Positions 26,673 through 35,738 of a stretch of DNA of 64,000 nt are shown here, in pieces; positions within the stretch are counted from its first letter, which is position 1; each line of letters begins with the position of its first letter. Location of the stretch: positions 124,001 to 188,000 of the forward strand of contig JADJPR010000012.1 in NCBI GenBank assembly GCA_016713135.1, given 5' to 3'. A program made the position numbers and the translations under genes. The notes beneath the pieces are model-generated. The model ran no database searches. It was not told the origin of the DNA and saw only the letters and a program-made list of their open reading frames with translations. Source of the stretch: Rhodanobacteraceae bacterium. Lineage in GTDB: Bacteria; Pseudomonadota; Gammaproteobacteria; Xanthomonadales; SZUA-5.

Positions 26673-28271
26673 ATGAAAAAGACCCAGCTCTACCTCCTGG
26701 CACTGATCGTGTCCGCCATCGGCCTGTCCTGGGCCTGGTACAAGTGGCAGGTGCTGCAGTTCCCGCTGAGCCCGCGCGAGGAGGTCGAGGTCTGGTCGAT
26801 CGAGGCGCGCCTGGAGTTCCAGGGCAATGGCGGGCCGAACAAGGTGCGCCTGCAGCTGCCTTCGCGCGGTCCGGGCGCGGTGCCGGGCTTCGCGGTGATC
26901 GAGGAACGCCTGATCTCGCGCGGCTACAGCGAGCAGGTGACCAAGAGCAAGGAAGGCCGCCAGGTGGAGTGGGTGGTGCGCCGCGCCTCCGGCCGTCAGG
27001 TGCTGTACTACCGCGCCAACATCGTGCGCGACACCGCGCCGCCGGTGGAAACCGGCGAGCCCAAGGTGCTCACGCCGCCGGAACTGAGCGAAGCGCAGAC
27101 CGCGGCGATCGAGACCATCTTCGAGGACGTCAAGGAACGCTCGGCCGATATCGTCACCTTCACCCGCGAGTTCATCCGCGAGTTCATCGCCGACGAGCCG
27201 CGCGACGAGGCCCGCGTACTGCTGGATGGCCTGGACACCGCAGAGGACCGCGCACAGTTCATCGCCCGTGCGCTGGCCATCCGCAGCATCCCGGCGCGCG
27301 TGCTGCACGGCATGTCGCTGGGTGAACCCAAGTCCTTCCAGCAGCTCTCGCCCTTCCTGCAGGTGCACAACGGCCAGGGCTGGGTGGTGATGGACCTGGC
27401 GACCGCGGAGGAAGGCCTGCCGGAGAATTTCTTCCTGTGGACGCGCAGCCCGCGCGATCTGCTGGTGGTGGAGAGCGACAAGCGCCCGAAGGTGGAGTTC
27501 GCGGTGCAGCGCAACCTCGCCGACGCGGTGGCCATCGCCACCCGCCGCACCGAGGTGCGCAGCGAGAACCTGGTCAAGTACTCGCTGCTCGGCCTGCCGG
27601 TGGAGATGCAGGGCGTCTACAAGATCCTGCTGACGGTGCCGATCGGCGCCTTCGTCATGCTGCTGCTGCGCAATGTGATCGGCTTCAAGACCTTCGGCAC
27701 CTTCATGCCGGTGCTGATCGCGCTGGCCTTCCGCGAGACCAAGATCTTGTCCGGCGTGATCCTGTTCTCGCTGGTGGTGAGCCTCGGCCTGCTCGCGCGC
27801 TTCTACCTCGAACGCTTGCGACTGTTGCTGGTGCCACGCCTGACCAGCGTGCTGATCCTGGTGATCCTGCTGATGAGCATGGTCAGCGTGCTCGCGCACC
27901 AGCTCGACATTCCGGTCGGCCTGTCGATTGCGCTGTTCCCGATGGTGATCATGACCATGACCATCGAGCGCATGTCGATCGCCTGGGACGAGCGCGGGCC
28001 CGGCACCGCGATCAAGGAAGGCGTCGGCACCCTGATCGTCGCCTCGCTGGCCTATCTGGTGATGACCTGGGCGCCGCTGGAGCACCTGGTGTTCGTGTTC
28101 CCGGAGCTGCTGCTGGTGCTGCTCGGCTGCACCCTGCTGCTTGGCCGTTACTCCGGTTACCGCCTGCTCGAACTGTTCCGCTTCCGCGCGCTGGCGCGTG
28201 AACGCCAGGCGGCCATCGACCAGGGCAAGGTGGTGCCGCCGGGCGGCACCGGTGGGACGCCAGCGCCATGA
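26673..28271 (+). CDS. Inactive transglutaminase-like protein with seven-helix membrane domain
   Basis: A 532-residue protein: an N-terminal transmembrane helix, a periplasmic transglutaminase-like domain (about 40-290), and seven C-terminal transmembrane helices (about 315-500). In active transglutaminases a catalytic Cys would occur near the segment IARALAIRSIPARVLHG; no cysteine is present there, in line with the named family. It pairs with the ATP-grasp ligase that follows by an ATGA overlap. This two-gene unit is widespread in gammaproteobacteria, but its substrate is not established. Confidence 0.85.
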   Translation: MKKTQLYLLALIVSAIGLSWAWYKWQVLQFPLSPREEVEVWSIEARLEFQGNGGPNKVRLQLPSRGPGAVPGFAVIEERLISRGYSEQVTKSKEGRQVEWVVRRASGRQVLYYRANIVRDTAPPVETGEPKVLTPPELSEAQTAAIETIFEDVKERSADIVTFTREFIREFIADEPRDEARVLLDGLDTAEDRAQFIARALAIRSIPARVLHGMSLGEPKSFQQLSPFLQVHNGQGWVVMDLATAEEGLPENFFLWTRSPRDLLVVESDKRPKVEFAVQRNLADAVAIATRRTEVRSENLVKYSLLGLPVEMQGVYKILLTVPIGAFVMLLLRNVIGFKTFGTFMPVLIALAFRETKILSGVILFSLVVSLGLLARFYLERLRLLLVPRLTSVLILVILLMSMVSVLAHQLDIPVGLSIALFPMVIMTMTIERMSIAWDERGPGTAIKEGVGTLIVASLAYLVMTWAPLEHLVFVFPELLLVLLGCTLLLGRYSGYRLLELFRFRALARERQAAIDQGKVVPPGGTGGTPAP

Positions 28272-29221
28272 TCAATCCCTTCACCATCGCGAAAAGGCTG
28301 CGCGAGATCGGCCTGGCCGGGATCAACCAGCGCAACGCCGATTACGTGCTGCGCTGGAACCCGCGCAAGTTCTACCCGCGGGTGGACGACAAGGTGCTGA
28401 CCAAGCAGCTGGCGATTGCCGCCGGGCTGCCGGTGCCGGAACTGTACGCGGTGGTCCGCGAGGAGCACGAGATCGAGGAGCTCCACGCCAAGATCAAGGA
28501 CCGCGAGGCCTTCGTCGCCAAGCCGGCGCACGGCTCCGGCGGCGACGGCATCCTGGTCATCACCGGCCGCCGCGGCGCGAAGTACCGCCGCAGCAACGGC
28601 CAGCTGATGGACCAGGAGGACTTCGAGCACCATTTGTCGAACACCCTGTCCGGCCTGTTCAGCCTGGGTGGCCAGCCGGACGCGGTGCTGATCGAGTACT
28701 GCGTGCAGTTCGACCCGATCTTCGACCACGTCAGTTACAAGGGCGTGCCGGACGTGCGCGTGATCGTGTTCCGCGGCTACCCGGTGATGGCGATGATCCG
28801 CCTGCCGACGCGATTGTCGGACGGCAAGGCCAATCTGCACCAGGGCGCCATCGGCGTCGGCATCGACATCCCCACCGGCCTGACCCGCCGCGGCGTCTGG
28901 GGCAACGAGCCGGTTAAGGAGCACCCGGACACCGAGCACTCGATCATCGGCCTGCAGATCCCGCGCTGGGAGGAATTGCTGCACATCGCCGCGCGCGCCT
29001 CCGAGATGAGCGGCCTGGGCTATGTCGGTGTCGACCTGGTGCTCGACAAGAACCTCGGCCCGCTGATCCTGGAACCCAACGCCCGCCCCGGTCTTGCCAT
29101 CCAGATCGCCAATGGCAACGGGTTGGTGCATCGCCTGAAGAAGATCGAGGCGATCGAATCCCCGGACCCGGACCCGGCCGCGCGCGTGGCCTGGTCGCGG
29201 CGCGAGTTCCCGACGCTGTAG
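28268..29221 (+). CDS. Alpha-L-glutamate ligase-like ATP-grasp protein (RimK-related)
   Basis: A 317-residue ATP-grasp ligase: FVAKPAHGSGGDGILVI (nucleotide-binding lysine and glycine-rich loop) near residue 80, LIEYCVQFDP hinge near 140, DVRVIVFRGYPVMAMIRLPT, and the metal-binding end LGPLILEPNARPGLAIQ near 265. The family resembles RimK/LysX ligases that add glutamate or similar amino acids to a carboxylate. It overlaps the transglutaminase-like gene by 4 bp, so the two proteins probably act together at the inner membrane. Substrate unknown. Confidence 0.87.
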   Translation: MINPFTIAKRLREIGLAGINQRNADYVLRWNPRKFYPRVDDKVLTKQLAIAAGLPVPELYAVVREEHEIEELHAKIKDREAFVAKPAHGSGGDGILVITGRRGAKYRRSNGQLMDQEDFEHHLSNTLSGLFSLGGQPDAVLIEYCVQFDPIFDHVSYKGVPDVRVIVFRGYPVMAMIRLPTRLSDGKANLHQGAIGVGIDIPTGLTRRGVWGNEPVKEHPDTEHSIIGLQIPRWEELLHIAARASEMSGLGYVGVDLVLDKNLGPLILEPNARPGLAIQIANGNGLVHRLKKIEAIESPDPDPAARVAWSRREFPTL

Positions 29222-29232
29222 AGACGCGCGCA

Positions 29233-29268
29233 GACGACGGGCCGCAGTCGGCCGAGAGCCCCGTCGTC
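29233..29268. terminator. Hairpin between convergent genes
   Basis: GACGACGGG (29233-29241) and CCCGTCGTC (29260-29268) form a 9 bp stem 12 bp after the ligase stop codon, overlapping the end of the small gene on the other strand. There is no T-tract, so it may be a factor-dependent or bidirectional stop. Confidence 0.4.
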
Positions 29269-29563
29269 AGGCGGCGAGTGGCGTGCGCTGCTGCGCTCGG
29301 CCGCGGCGACGGGCCTGGCGCCGGCTTGCGCTGCGGCGGGGGACGCGACGATGCGCGGCGAGTTCGCGCAGCAGTCCGGGTACAAACGGCGCCAGGGCGA
29401 TCAATGGCAGCAGCCCGCACCAGAATCCCGGGTGCGCCAGGAGCCCAAGCGCCTCACTCCCGGAGGCCGGCAGCGCGGCCGCCAGGGGCGACAGTCCGAG
29501 CCAGATCCAAAGGGCACGGCGCAGGCGAGTGGGCAGAGCTTCGAAGCTTGCGTGCAGGTTCAT
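29267..29563 (-). CDS. Small hypothetical membrane protein
   Basis: A 98-residue frame with an ATG at 29561-29563 preceded by GAGGATCC, a fair ribosome binding site. Two hydrophobic stretches (ALWIWLGLSPLAAALP; FWCGLLPLIALAPFV) suggest two membrane helices, and the last 30 residues are very arginine-rich. I do not recognise a family. It is convergent with the ATP-grasp ligase and divergent from the riboswitch-controlled gene. The hydrophobic pattern and ribosome binding site favour a real gene. Confidence 0.5.
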   Translation of the reverse strand: MNLHASFEALPTRLRRALWIWLGLSPLAAALPASGSEALGLLAHPGFWCGLLPLIALAPFVPGLLRELAAHRRVPRRSASRRQARRRGRAQQRTPLAA

Positions 29564-29838
29564 GGTGGATCCTCGCGTCGGGTAGGTGGCGAGAGATTCA
29601 GGGGCCTCCGTCTCAGGGATTGAGACAGCCGGCGGATGCAGCCGGCTGGCGCGGTTGCTGGTCCCGGTCGCGGGCAAACAAGGGGTGTCCCATCGCGGTG
29701 ACCCGGACACCCAGGCTCATCGATGTCCGCTGCCAGCGCGTCGCTCACTCGGCTGCCCTGCCCACATGGATCCCGGCGCAATCCATTGCGATCCTGGGCG
29801 TGTCCTTTCCAATTCGACGTGCTAGCGTCCCCGACGTC

Positions 29839-29936
29839 CTTGGGGAGTAGCCGACCTGCGCTGCAGGGGCATGCGTCAACACACTTGGCCAACCGGCCGT
29901 GGCGCATGCGATCCCGATCTGGCAAGACCATCGACC
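29839..29936 (+). promoter_or_regulatory. yybP-ykoY manganese riboswitch
   Basis: The leader of the UPF0016 gene carries the conserved parts of the yybP-ykoY aptamer in order: CTTGGGGAGTAGCC (29839-29852), GCATGCGTCAACAC (29869-29882) and GGCAAGACC (29921-29929). The GGGGAGTAG and CAAGACC blocks form the metal-binding P1/L1 junction in known members. Downstream, CCGGGGC (29954-29960) can pair with GCCCCGG (29984-29990), whose last GG is part of the GGAG ribosome binding site. Control is thus probably at translation, with Mn2+ opening the site. The 270 bp upstream of the aptamer contain no gene; an 8 bp inverted repeat (GGGTGTCC, 29683; GGACACCC, 29705) is present. Confidence 0.8.
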
Positions 29937-29998
29937 ATGCCGCTCCGGTTGGGCCGGGGCGTGGCGTGGTCAGGTGTCCGCCGGCCCCGGAGTGATTC

Positions 29999-30574
29999 AT
30001 GGAAGCTTTCCTCGTCTCGACCGGCGTTGTCGCCCTAGCGGAGATCGGCGACAAGACTCAGTTGCTGGCCTTCGTGCTCGCCGCGCGCTTCCGCAAGCCG
30101 TGGCCGATCGTGCTCGGCATCCTTGTTGCCACGCTGGCCAATCACGCGGGCGCCGGCGCCCTCGGCAGCTTCATCACCACGGTCATGAGCCCGATGGCGC
30201 TGCGCTGGATCCTCGGCCTGTCCTTCATCGGGATGGCGCTTTGGATCCTGATACCCGACAAGCTGGACGCGGACGACGCTCCGAAGACCCGTGGCGGCGT
30301 ATTCCTGACGACGCTGACCGCCTTCTTCCTGGCCGAAATGGGCGACAAGACGCAGATCGCCACCATTGCCCTCGCCGCCCAGTACCAAGCGCTCACGGCG
30401 GTGGTGCTGGGCACTACGCTGGGCATGATGATCGCCAATGTCCCGGCGGTGCTGTTCGGCGAGCGCGCTGCGCGCACGCTGCCGGCGAAACTGGTGCACG
30501 GAATTGCGGCTGCGCTGTTCGCGGTAATCGGAATGGCGACCCTGCTCGGGGCCGCCGGAGCACTTGGCTTGTGA
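29999..30574 (+). CDS. UPF0016/GDT1-family Mn2+ exporter
   Basis: A 191-residue protein with six membrane helices in two homologous halves, each with the family signature: AEIGDKTQ (residue 14) and AEMGDKTQ (about 115). These acidic motifs bind the transported cation. Bacterial members export manganese, and TMEM165/GDT1 are eukaryotic relatives. The gene follows a yybP-ykoY riboswitch, which fits a role in relieving Mn2+ excess. GGAG stands 7 bp before the ATG. Confidence 0.92.
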   Translation: MEAFLVSTGVVALAEIGDKTQLLAFVLAARFRKPWPIVLGILVATLANHAGAGALGSFITTVMSPMALRWILGLSFIGMALWILIPDKLDADDAPKTRGGVFLTTLTAFFLAEMGDKTQIATIALAAQYQALTAVVLGTTLGMMIANVPAVLFGERAARTLPAKLVHGIAAALFAVIGMATLLGAAGALGL

Positions 30575-30663
30575 GGCGATGCCGTGCATTCAACGGGCGA
30601 TCACATCCGGCTGCGCGGGGCGGCGGTTAGACTCGCGCACCCCTACACGCGCAGGCTGCCCCG

Positions 30664-33024
30664 TTGTCGCGATCATCCGCCCCCACGCTGTACGCCCGAA
30701 TGCGCGAACGCCATCTGCTACCCGTCCTGACCGGCTGGTTCGGCCTGTGCTGGGCGCTGGTGGAGTTCGCCGGGTTCCTTGCCGGGCGTTATGGAGCACC
30801 CGAGCGGCTGATCGACCTGCTGTTCGTCGCGATGTGGGCCTTCCTGCCGCTGGTGGCCCTGCTGACCTGGTGGATCGGCGCGCCGGGGGCCACGCACTGG
30901 ACTCGCCGCCGGATCGGCCTGGCCGTGCTGTTGTTCGCGATCGCCGGCCTGGTCGTGTTGAAGACAGATCTGCGCGTGCCGGCCACGCCACCGCAGGCGG
31001 CCGCCGCGCCGGCGCCCGCGCCGGCACCGAAAGCCGCGGCGCAGCCGGCAACGCCGTGGGTGATCGTGTTTCCGTTCAGTGCCGGCGCGGCGTTGGCCGA
31101 ATCGGACCACTGGCTGCCGGCCGCGCTGCCGGCACTCGCGGAATATGACCTGGCCTACGACCCGCGCCTGCGCGCCGTGTCCGCTCTCGGCTCACTGGGG
31201 CGGCAGTTGCAGAGCCAGCTGACCCTGCGCGGTGCGCGCGACATCGAGTCTGCGCCGCTGGCCGCGCGCCTGCAGGCGGCGCGCGCGCTCGGCTTCCAGG
31301 GGATCGTGGTCGGCAGCGTCGACGGCGCGCCGGGCAGCTACCGGGTGGTCGCCGAGGTCCACCGCCTCGGATCGCTGGACCCGCCCGGTCGCGTGGAGAA
31401 GCAGGCGGCCGATCCCTGGGAGGCGGTCGACCAGGTGGCGGCCGGTGTCCGTACCCTGCTTGCGGTGGCGGGCGACAGCCGTGCCGCGCCGGACCCGCCG
31501 CTCAAGAGCGTCACCACCGAGTCCGCCGACGCGCTGCGCGACTACGCTGCCGCCACGCGCGCACTGGGCATGGACGGCGATGCGGCGCGCGCACTCGGCC
31601 TGCTCGAAGGTGTGCTGGCGCTCGATCCGGGATTCGTGCTCGCCGACAGCCTGCTTCAGTCGGCGCGCTCGATGCTCGGCGAGGCCACTGCCGCGCGCGC
31701 CGGGATGGAGGCGCTGGAGCCGCGCCTCGGTGTGCTGCCGGACCGGATGCGCTACGCCACCCAGGTCTGGCTGGCGCGCGCGCGCGGGCAGGCGAGCCAG
31801 GTCCGCCAGGTGTATGAAATCTGGGCGCGCCAATGGCCGGCCGATCGGGACCCACGGCTGGCGTTGGCGCGGCTCGACCTGCAGGACGATCCGGGCAACG
31901 AAGCGGCCTGGCGCGCGCTGCGCGAAGCCACCGTCGACGGGGGATCGGCCGCCGAACTCGCAGCACTGGCGCGCTCCTGGTTGCAGATGGACGAGCTGGA
32001 CGAGGCGGCAGAACTGGTCGCGCTGGCGCGCGAGCGCGACCCGGGTGACGCGACTGCATTGCTGATCGCGGCAGACATCGAGAACGCCTATGGCAGGCTG
32101 GACGCAGCCCTGGCGCTGATCGACGAAGTCGCCCTGCGCCGGCCGGACCTGCAATCGGGGCCGGCCTACCGCGCGCAGCACGCGCTGCGCCTGGGCGATT
32201 GGCGCGGGAGCCTGCAACAGTTCGCAGCATTGCGGCGTGCGGCGGGCCAGGACCCGATGCGCCTGACGGGGATCCTCCGCCTGGAAATGCTGGTGCTGGA
32301 GCGATTGGGTCGCCTCAAGGCCGTGCGTGCCGTCGCCGACGAACTGGTTGCGATCGAGCGGGCGCGGCAGTCGCCGACCATGTTCTTCCAGAACGTGGTG
32401 GCGGCGCAGGTCGGACTGCGCGCGCTCTCCGATGGCGCCTCCGCGGCGCGCGCCTGGGCGCTCGCGGAGCTGAAGACCAACCATCCGCAGGAGGCCGACT
32501 ACGCAGCCGCGCGCATCGACCTGGGGATTGCGCTCGCGCTGGGCGATTTCGACGGCCTGGCCGCCGCGATCGAGCGCTCCGAGCAGGTCTGGCGCGCCAG
32601 CGGAGCCCTGATGCCGACCAATGCCTTCGAACTGATGCGCGCTGTCGCGGTCGCCGGGCAACGCGGCGACGCCGAATCGCTGGCCGCCCTGGAAGCGGCG
32701 TTCCGCAACGAGCGCAAGCGGGTGGCGGCGGCCGGCAGCGGCCAGAGCCTGCTCGACCTGCAACTGCAGGTGATCGACCAGGCGCTGGCGAACCGCGACG
32801 CGGCGACCGCGCAGCGCTGGCTGGAGCCGCTGCTGCGCTCGCGCCCGGGCAGCCCGGAAGTACGCTGGCGCAACGCGCGCCTGGCCGATCTGCGCGGAGA
32901 CCAGGACACCCTTCAGCGCGAACTGCCGCCACTGCTGGAGGCCTGGGCGGAGGCCGACCCGGGCTTCGAAGCGGCGAGCCAGGCGCGCGAACTGGCGGCG
33001 CGCCATGCTATCGGCGAGGGCTGA
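30664..33024 (+). CDS. Membrane-anchored TPR-rich protein
   Basis: A 786-residue protein: two or three N-terminal hydrophobic helices (residues 17-105), an Ala/Pro linker, a domain opening WVIVFPFSAG that resembles the periplasmic part of CadC/adenylate-cyclase-like TPR proteins, and about 450 residues of TPR-like helical repeats. It lacks a DNA-binding or kinase domain. The TTG at 30664 gives the longest frame; an ATG at 30700 would shorten it by 12 residues, and neither has a good ribosome binding site. It may organise protein complexes at the membrane. The specific role is unknown. Confidence 0.72.
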   Translation: MSRSSAPTLYARMRERHLLPVLTGWFGLCWALVEFAGFLAGRYGAPERLIDLLFVAMWAFLPLVALLTWWIGAPGATHWTRRRIGLAVLLFAIAGLVVLKTDLRVPATPPQAAAAPAPAPAPKAAAQPATPWVIVFPFSAGAALAESDHWLPAALPALAEYDLAYDPRLRAVSALGSLGRQLQSQLTLRGARDIESAPLAARLQAARALGFQGIVVGSVDGAPGSYRVVAEVHRLGSLDPPGRVEKQAADPWEAVDQVAAGVRTLLAVAGDSRAAPDPPLKSVTTESADALRDYAAATRALGMDGDAARALGLLEGVLALDPGFVLADSLLQSARSMLGEATAARAGMEALEPRLGVLPDRMRYATQVWLARARGQASQVRQVYEIWARQWPADRDPRLALARLDLQDDPGNEAAWRALREATVDGGSAAELAALARSWLQMDELDEAAELVALARERDPGDATALLIAADIENAYGRLDAALALIDEVALRRPDLQSGPAYRAQHALRLGDWRGSLQQFAALRRAAGQDPMRLTGILRLEMLVLERLGRLKAVRAVADELVAIERARQSPTMFFQNVVAAQVGLRALSDGASAARAWALAELKTNHPQEADYAAARIDLGIALALGDFDGLAAAIERSEQVWRASGALMPTNAFELMRAVAVAGQRGDAESLAALEAAFRNERKRVAAAGSGQSLLDLQLQVIDQALANRDAATAQRWLEPLLRSRPGSPEVRWRNARLADLRGDQDTLQRELPPLLEAWAEADPGFEAASQARELAARHAIGEG

Positions 33025-33148
33025 GCCGCATTCCATCGCCGGAGTCCGTCGCGGATAGCCCAGAGGTCGGATTTACGGCGGCCGCCGCAAATGCTGACAT
33101 CGGCGTCCCGGGGCCAGCGTGGCCTCGATCGGAGCCGATGGCGGATCC

Positions 33149-34375
33149 ATGCCGATACAAGCGGACCTGCGGCAGGCGATCTATGCGCTGTCCGACTCGC
33201 TCGACCTGGTCGGCGTGGACGACGTGGCCCACGGCAAGCGTGTCGGCGTCATGGCGGCCGAGTGCGCACGCGGGATCGGCTGGCCGGATGCCGAGGTGCA
33301 ATTCGCCTTCGACCTCGGGCTGCTGCACGACATCGGGGTGTCGTCCACGGCGATGCACCAGCACCTGGTCCGCGAGTTCGACTGGGCGGGTTCGCAGGGC
33401 CATGCAGAAGCCGGGCATGCCTTGCTGTGCGATTTCGCCCCGCTCGCGCGGATGGCGCTGCCGATCCGGTATCACCACGTGCGCTGGGATGCGATGCAAG
33501 CGCACGCGGTGCCGCCGGAGATTGCAACCCTGGCCAATCTGGTGTTCCTGGCCGACCGCGTCGACGCCGTCGCCGGGCAGTACCACGGCGCAGGCCGCGC
33601 TTTGCGCCATCGCGCGCTCATCCAGCAGGAGATCGCTGCGCGCGCCGGCAGCTATTTCGACCCGCGCTGGGTCGAAGTGTTCCTTTCCGTCTCCGCGCAT
33701 GAAGCTTTCTGGCTGCAGCTCGAATCGCGCGGGCTGCACGGCTACCTCCGGGCGATGCAGTCGATCGCCGAGCCCTACCAGGCGAGCAACGGCGAGTTCC
33801 GCGCGCTGGCCGAGATCTTCGCCCGCATCGTCGATGCCAAGAGCCCGTTTACGGTGACACATTCGCGCGGTGTCGCCCGGGTAGCGCGGCGGCTGGCCGA
33901 GCATCTCGGGCTGCCGGCCGGGCGCTGCGATGAGCTCGAGATCGCCGGCCTGCTGCATGACCTCGGCAAGCTGCGCGTGCCGGACGGGATCCTCGACAAG
34001 GCCGGGCGACTGGACGACGAGGAGCGTACGGTGATGCGCAGCCACAGCTTCGAAAGCTGGCAGATCCTGCGCCAGATCCGTGGCTTCGAGGACATTGCCG
34101 CCTGGGCCGCGCATCACCACGAGGCGCCGGGGGGCGCCGGCTATCCCTTCGGCGTGGACGCCGCCACGCTGCCGCTGGAAGCACGCATCCTGCGTGTGGC
34201 CGACATCTTCCAGGCGATGGTGCAGGACCGGCCCTATCGCCCGGGTCTGAGTCCGCAGGCGGTCGCCGAGTTCATGGCCAGGCAGCGCGACGATGGGCAA
34301 GTCGACGCCTCGGTGGTGGCGCAATTGTTGCTGCGGCTGCCGGAGCTATACCCTATCGCGCGGCTTGAGGATTGA
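33149..34375 (+). CDS. Tandem HD-domain protein (HD and HD-GYP-like)
   Basis: A 408-residue cytosolic protein with two HD phosphohydrolase domains. The first has HGKRVGVMA and LLHDIG (about residues 38-65) and RYHHVRWD. The second has HSRGVARVARRL, LLHDLGKLRVP (about 270), then HHHEAPGGAGYPFG, which matches the HHExxxGxGYP core of HD-GYP c-di-GMP phosphodiesterases, and RILRVADIFQAMVQDRPYR. It is likely a cyclic-dinucleotide phosphodiesterase or sensor. The ATG at 33149 (MPIQADLRQ) fits better than one ten codons earlier. Confidence 0.87.
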   Translation: MPIQADLRQAIYALSDSLDLVGVDDVAHGKRVGVMAAECARGIGWPDAEVQFAFDLGLLHDIGVSSTAMHQHLVREFDWAGSQGHAEAGHALLCDFAPLARMALPIRYHHVRWDAMQAHAVPPEIATLANLVFLADRVDAVAGQYHGAGRALRHRALIQQEIAARAGSYFDPRWVEVFLSVSAHEAFWLQLESRGLHGYLRAMQSIAEPYQASNGEFRALAEIFARIVDAKSPFTVTHSRGVARVARRLAEHLGLPAGRCDELEIAGLLHDLGKLRVPDGILDKAGRLDDEERTVMRSHSFESWQILRQIRGFEDIAAWAAHHHEAPGGAGYPFGVDAATLPLEARILRVADIFQAMVQDRPYRPGLSPQAVAEFMARQRDDGQVDASVVAQLLLRLPELYPIARLED

Positions 34376-34488
34376 TTCCAGGCAAGCCCGGTCATCGATG
34401 CGTCCGCACACCGGCGGTCTCGCGCACGGGATTCCTCGACCCGCGCGCGGCGACCAGGCGAGCGAGCGACCGAGCTTCGAGCGCGAGA

Positions 34489-35679
34489 TCAGCGCGAAGT
34501 GCTGCAGATAGCCGCCGGATCTGCCGCGGCGGCGTCCGCCTGCGCCTGCGCGGCATCCAGCGCGCCCGCGGCCAGCGCCGCGCGCCGCTCGGCGAGCGCG
34601 GCATTCGCCGGCTGCAGCGCGATCACCGCGTCGAGGTAGGCGAGCCGCCCCGCATCGTCCGCCGGCAGCGGCACGCGCCCGCCGCGGTAGCCGGCGCTGA
34701 GCTGGTTGCCCTGGATCTCGAGCCAGCCCGCAGCGCCGCCATAGGCCCGGCTCATGCCGGTGTCGATCTGGATCACGCGCGCATCCAGCCGCGGCCAGAC
34801 CACGCTCTCGCTGACCGTGTGGCCGATCACGATGTGGCGCGCGCCGTGGCGCTCGAGGATCGCGTCGACCGTGGCGCGCGGCGCCGCTGGCGCCACCCCG
34901 GCCAGGCCGCGATACCACAGCGGCCCGGCGCTGTCGGTCAGGATCCCGAGCTCGCCATCGTCGCCCTCGCGCAGCTGCGCGTGCGCCATCGCCGTCAGCG
35001 ATTCCAGGCTGTTGCCGCAATAGGCGTGGCTGATGCCGCCATGCACGAAGATTGCGTCATTGAGCTGGATCGAGACCTCGGCGTCCATGACCCAGCGGAA
35101 CATCGGGCCGCGAGAATCGAAGCGCGGATCCCAGGCCATCCGGTGCTCGATCCAGCCGAGCGGATGGGCGGCATCCCACTGCGTGCGGAAATCCGCCGGC
35201 AGCGCCGCGAAGCGCTGCGGATCACGTTGCTTCAGATCGTCCATCGCAGCGGCGTAGTGGCGCTCGCGGCGCTCGGCCGAACGCTGGTCGGCCCAGGCGC
35301 TGAACTCGCCCGCCACCGCGTAGCGCAAATCGCCGTAGACATTCATCGCCTCATGGTTGCCCATCAGGTTGTGCACCCGCCCGCCGCGCTTTTGCGCCTG
35401 CTTCGCCAGCGCGGCCATGTGCTCGATGATCCGCCGCGTGTCCGGCCCGCGGTCCGGGATGTCGCCGGTCTGCACCAGGTGCGTCGTCCCCGCCTGCCAG
35501 CGCCCGCGCGCGTCGACGAGGCCGGCGGCCTGCAGCACGCCGATGTAGGCGTCGTAGTCGCCATGGATGTCGCCGATGGCCACGATGCGCTCGACGTCCT
35601 CCCAGCGATACGCATCGACCTGGCGCGGCGCGGCGGGGAGCGTACCGGGGAACAGCAGCAGGAGCACGAGCAGGCGCAT
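34489..35679 (-). CDS. PPP-type metallophosphatase (Shewanella-like phosphatase family)
   Basis: A 396-residue exported phosphatase. A signal peptide (MRLLVLLLLFPGTLPAAP) is followed by the three PPP signatures in order: GDIHGDYD (near 40), GDIPDRG (near 75) and LMGNHEAMN (near 107), with the later metal-binding HGG and IGHT. This resembles the Shewanella-like protein phosphatase group, metal-dependent phosphoesterases acting on phosphoprotein or small substrates, here in the periplasm. The frame stays open far upstream, but the signal peptide fixes the start at 35679. Confidence 0.87.
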   Translation of the reverse strand: MRLLVLLLLFPGTLPAAPRQVDAYRWEDVERIVAIGDIHGDYDAYIGVLQAAGLVDARGRWQAGTTHLVQTGDIPDRGPDTRRIIEHMAALAKQAQKRGGRVHNLMGNHEAMNVYGDLRYAVAGEFSAWADQRSAERRERHYAAAMDDLKQRDPQRFAALPADFRTQWDAAHPLGWIEHRMAWDPRFDSRGPMFRWVMDAEVSIQLNDAIFVHGGISHAYCGNSLESLTAMAHAQLREGDDGELGILTDSAGPLWYRGLAGVAPAAPRATVDAILERHGARHIVIGHTVSESVVWPRLDARVIQIDTGMSRAYGGAAGWLEIQGNQLSAGYRGGRVPLPADDAGRLAYLDAVIALQPANAALAERRAALAAGALDAAQAQADAAAADPAAICSTSR

Positions 35680-35738
35680 GACGGATCCGGGCTGGACTGG
35701 CGGCAGTGTGGGCGAGGCGGGTGGCTGGCGCAATTGCG

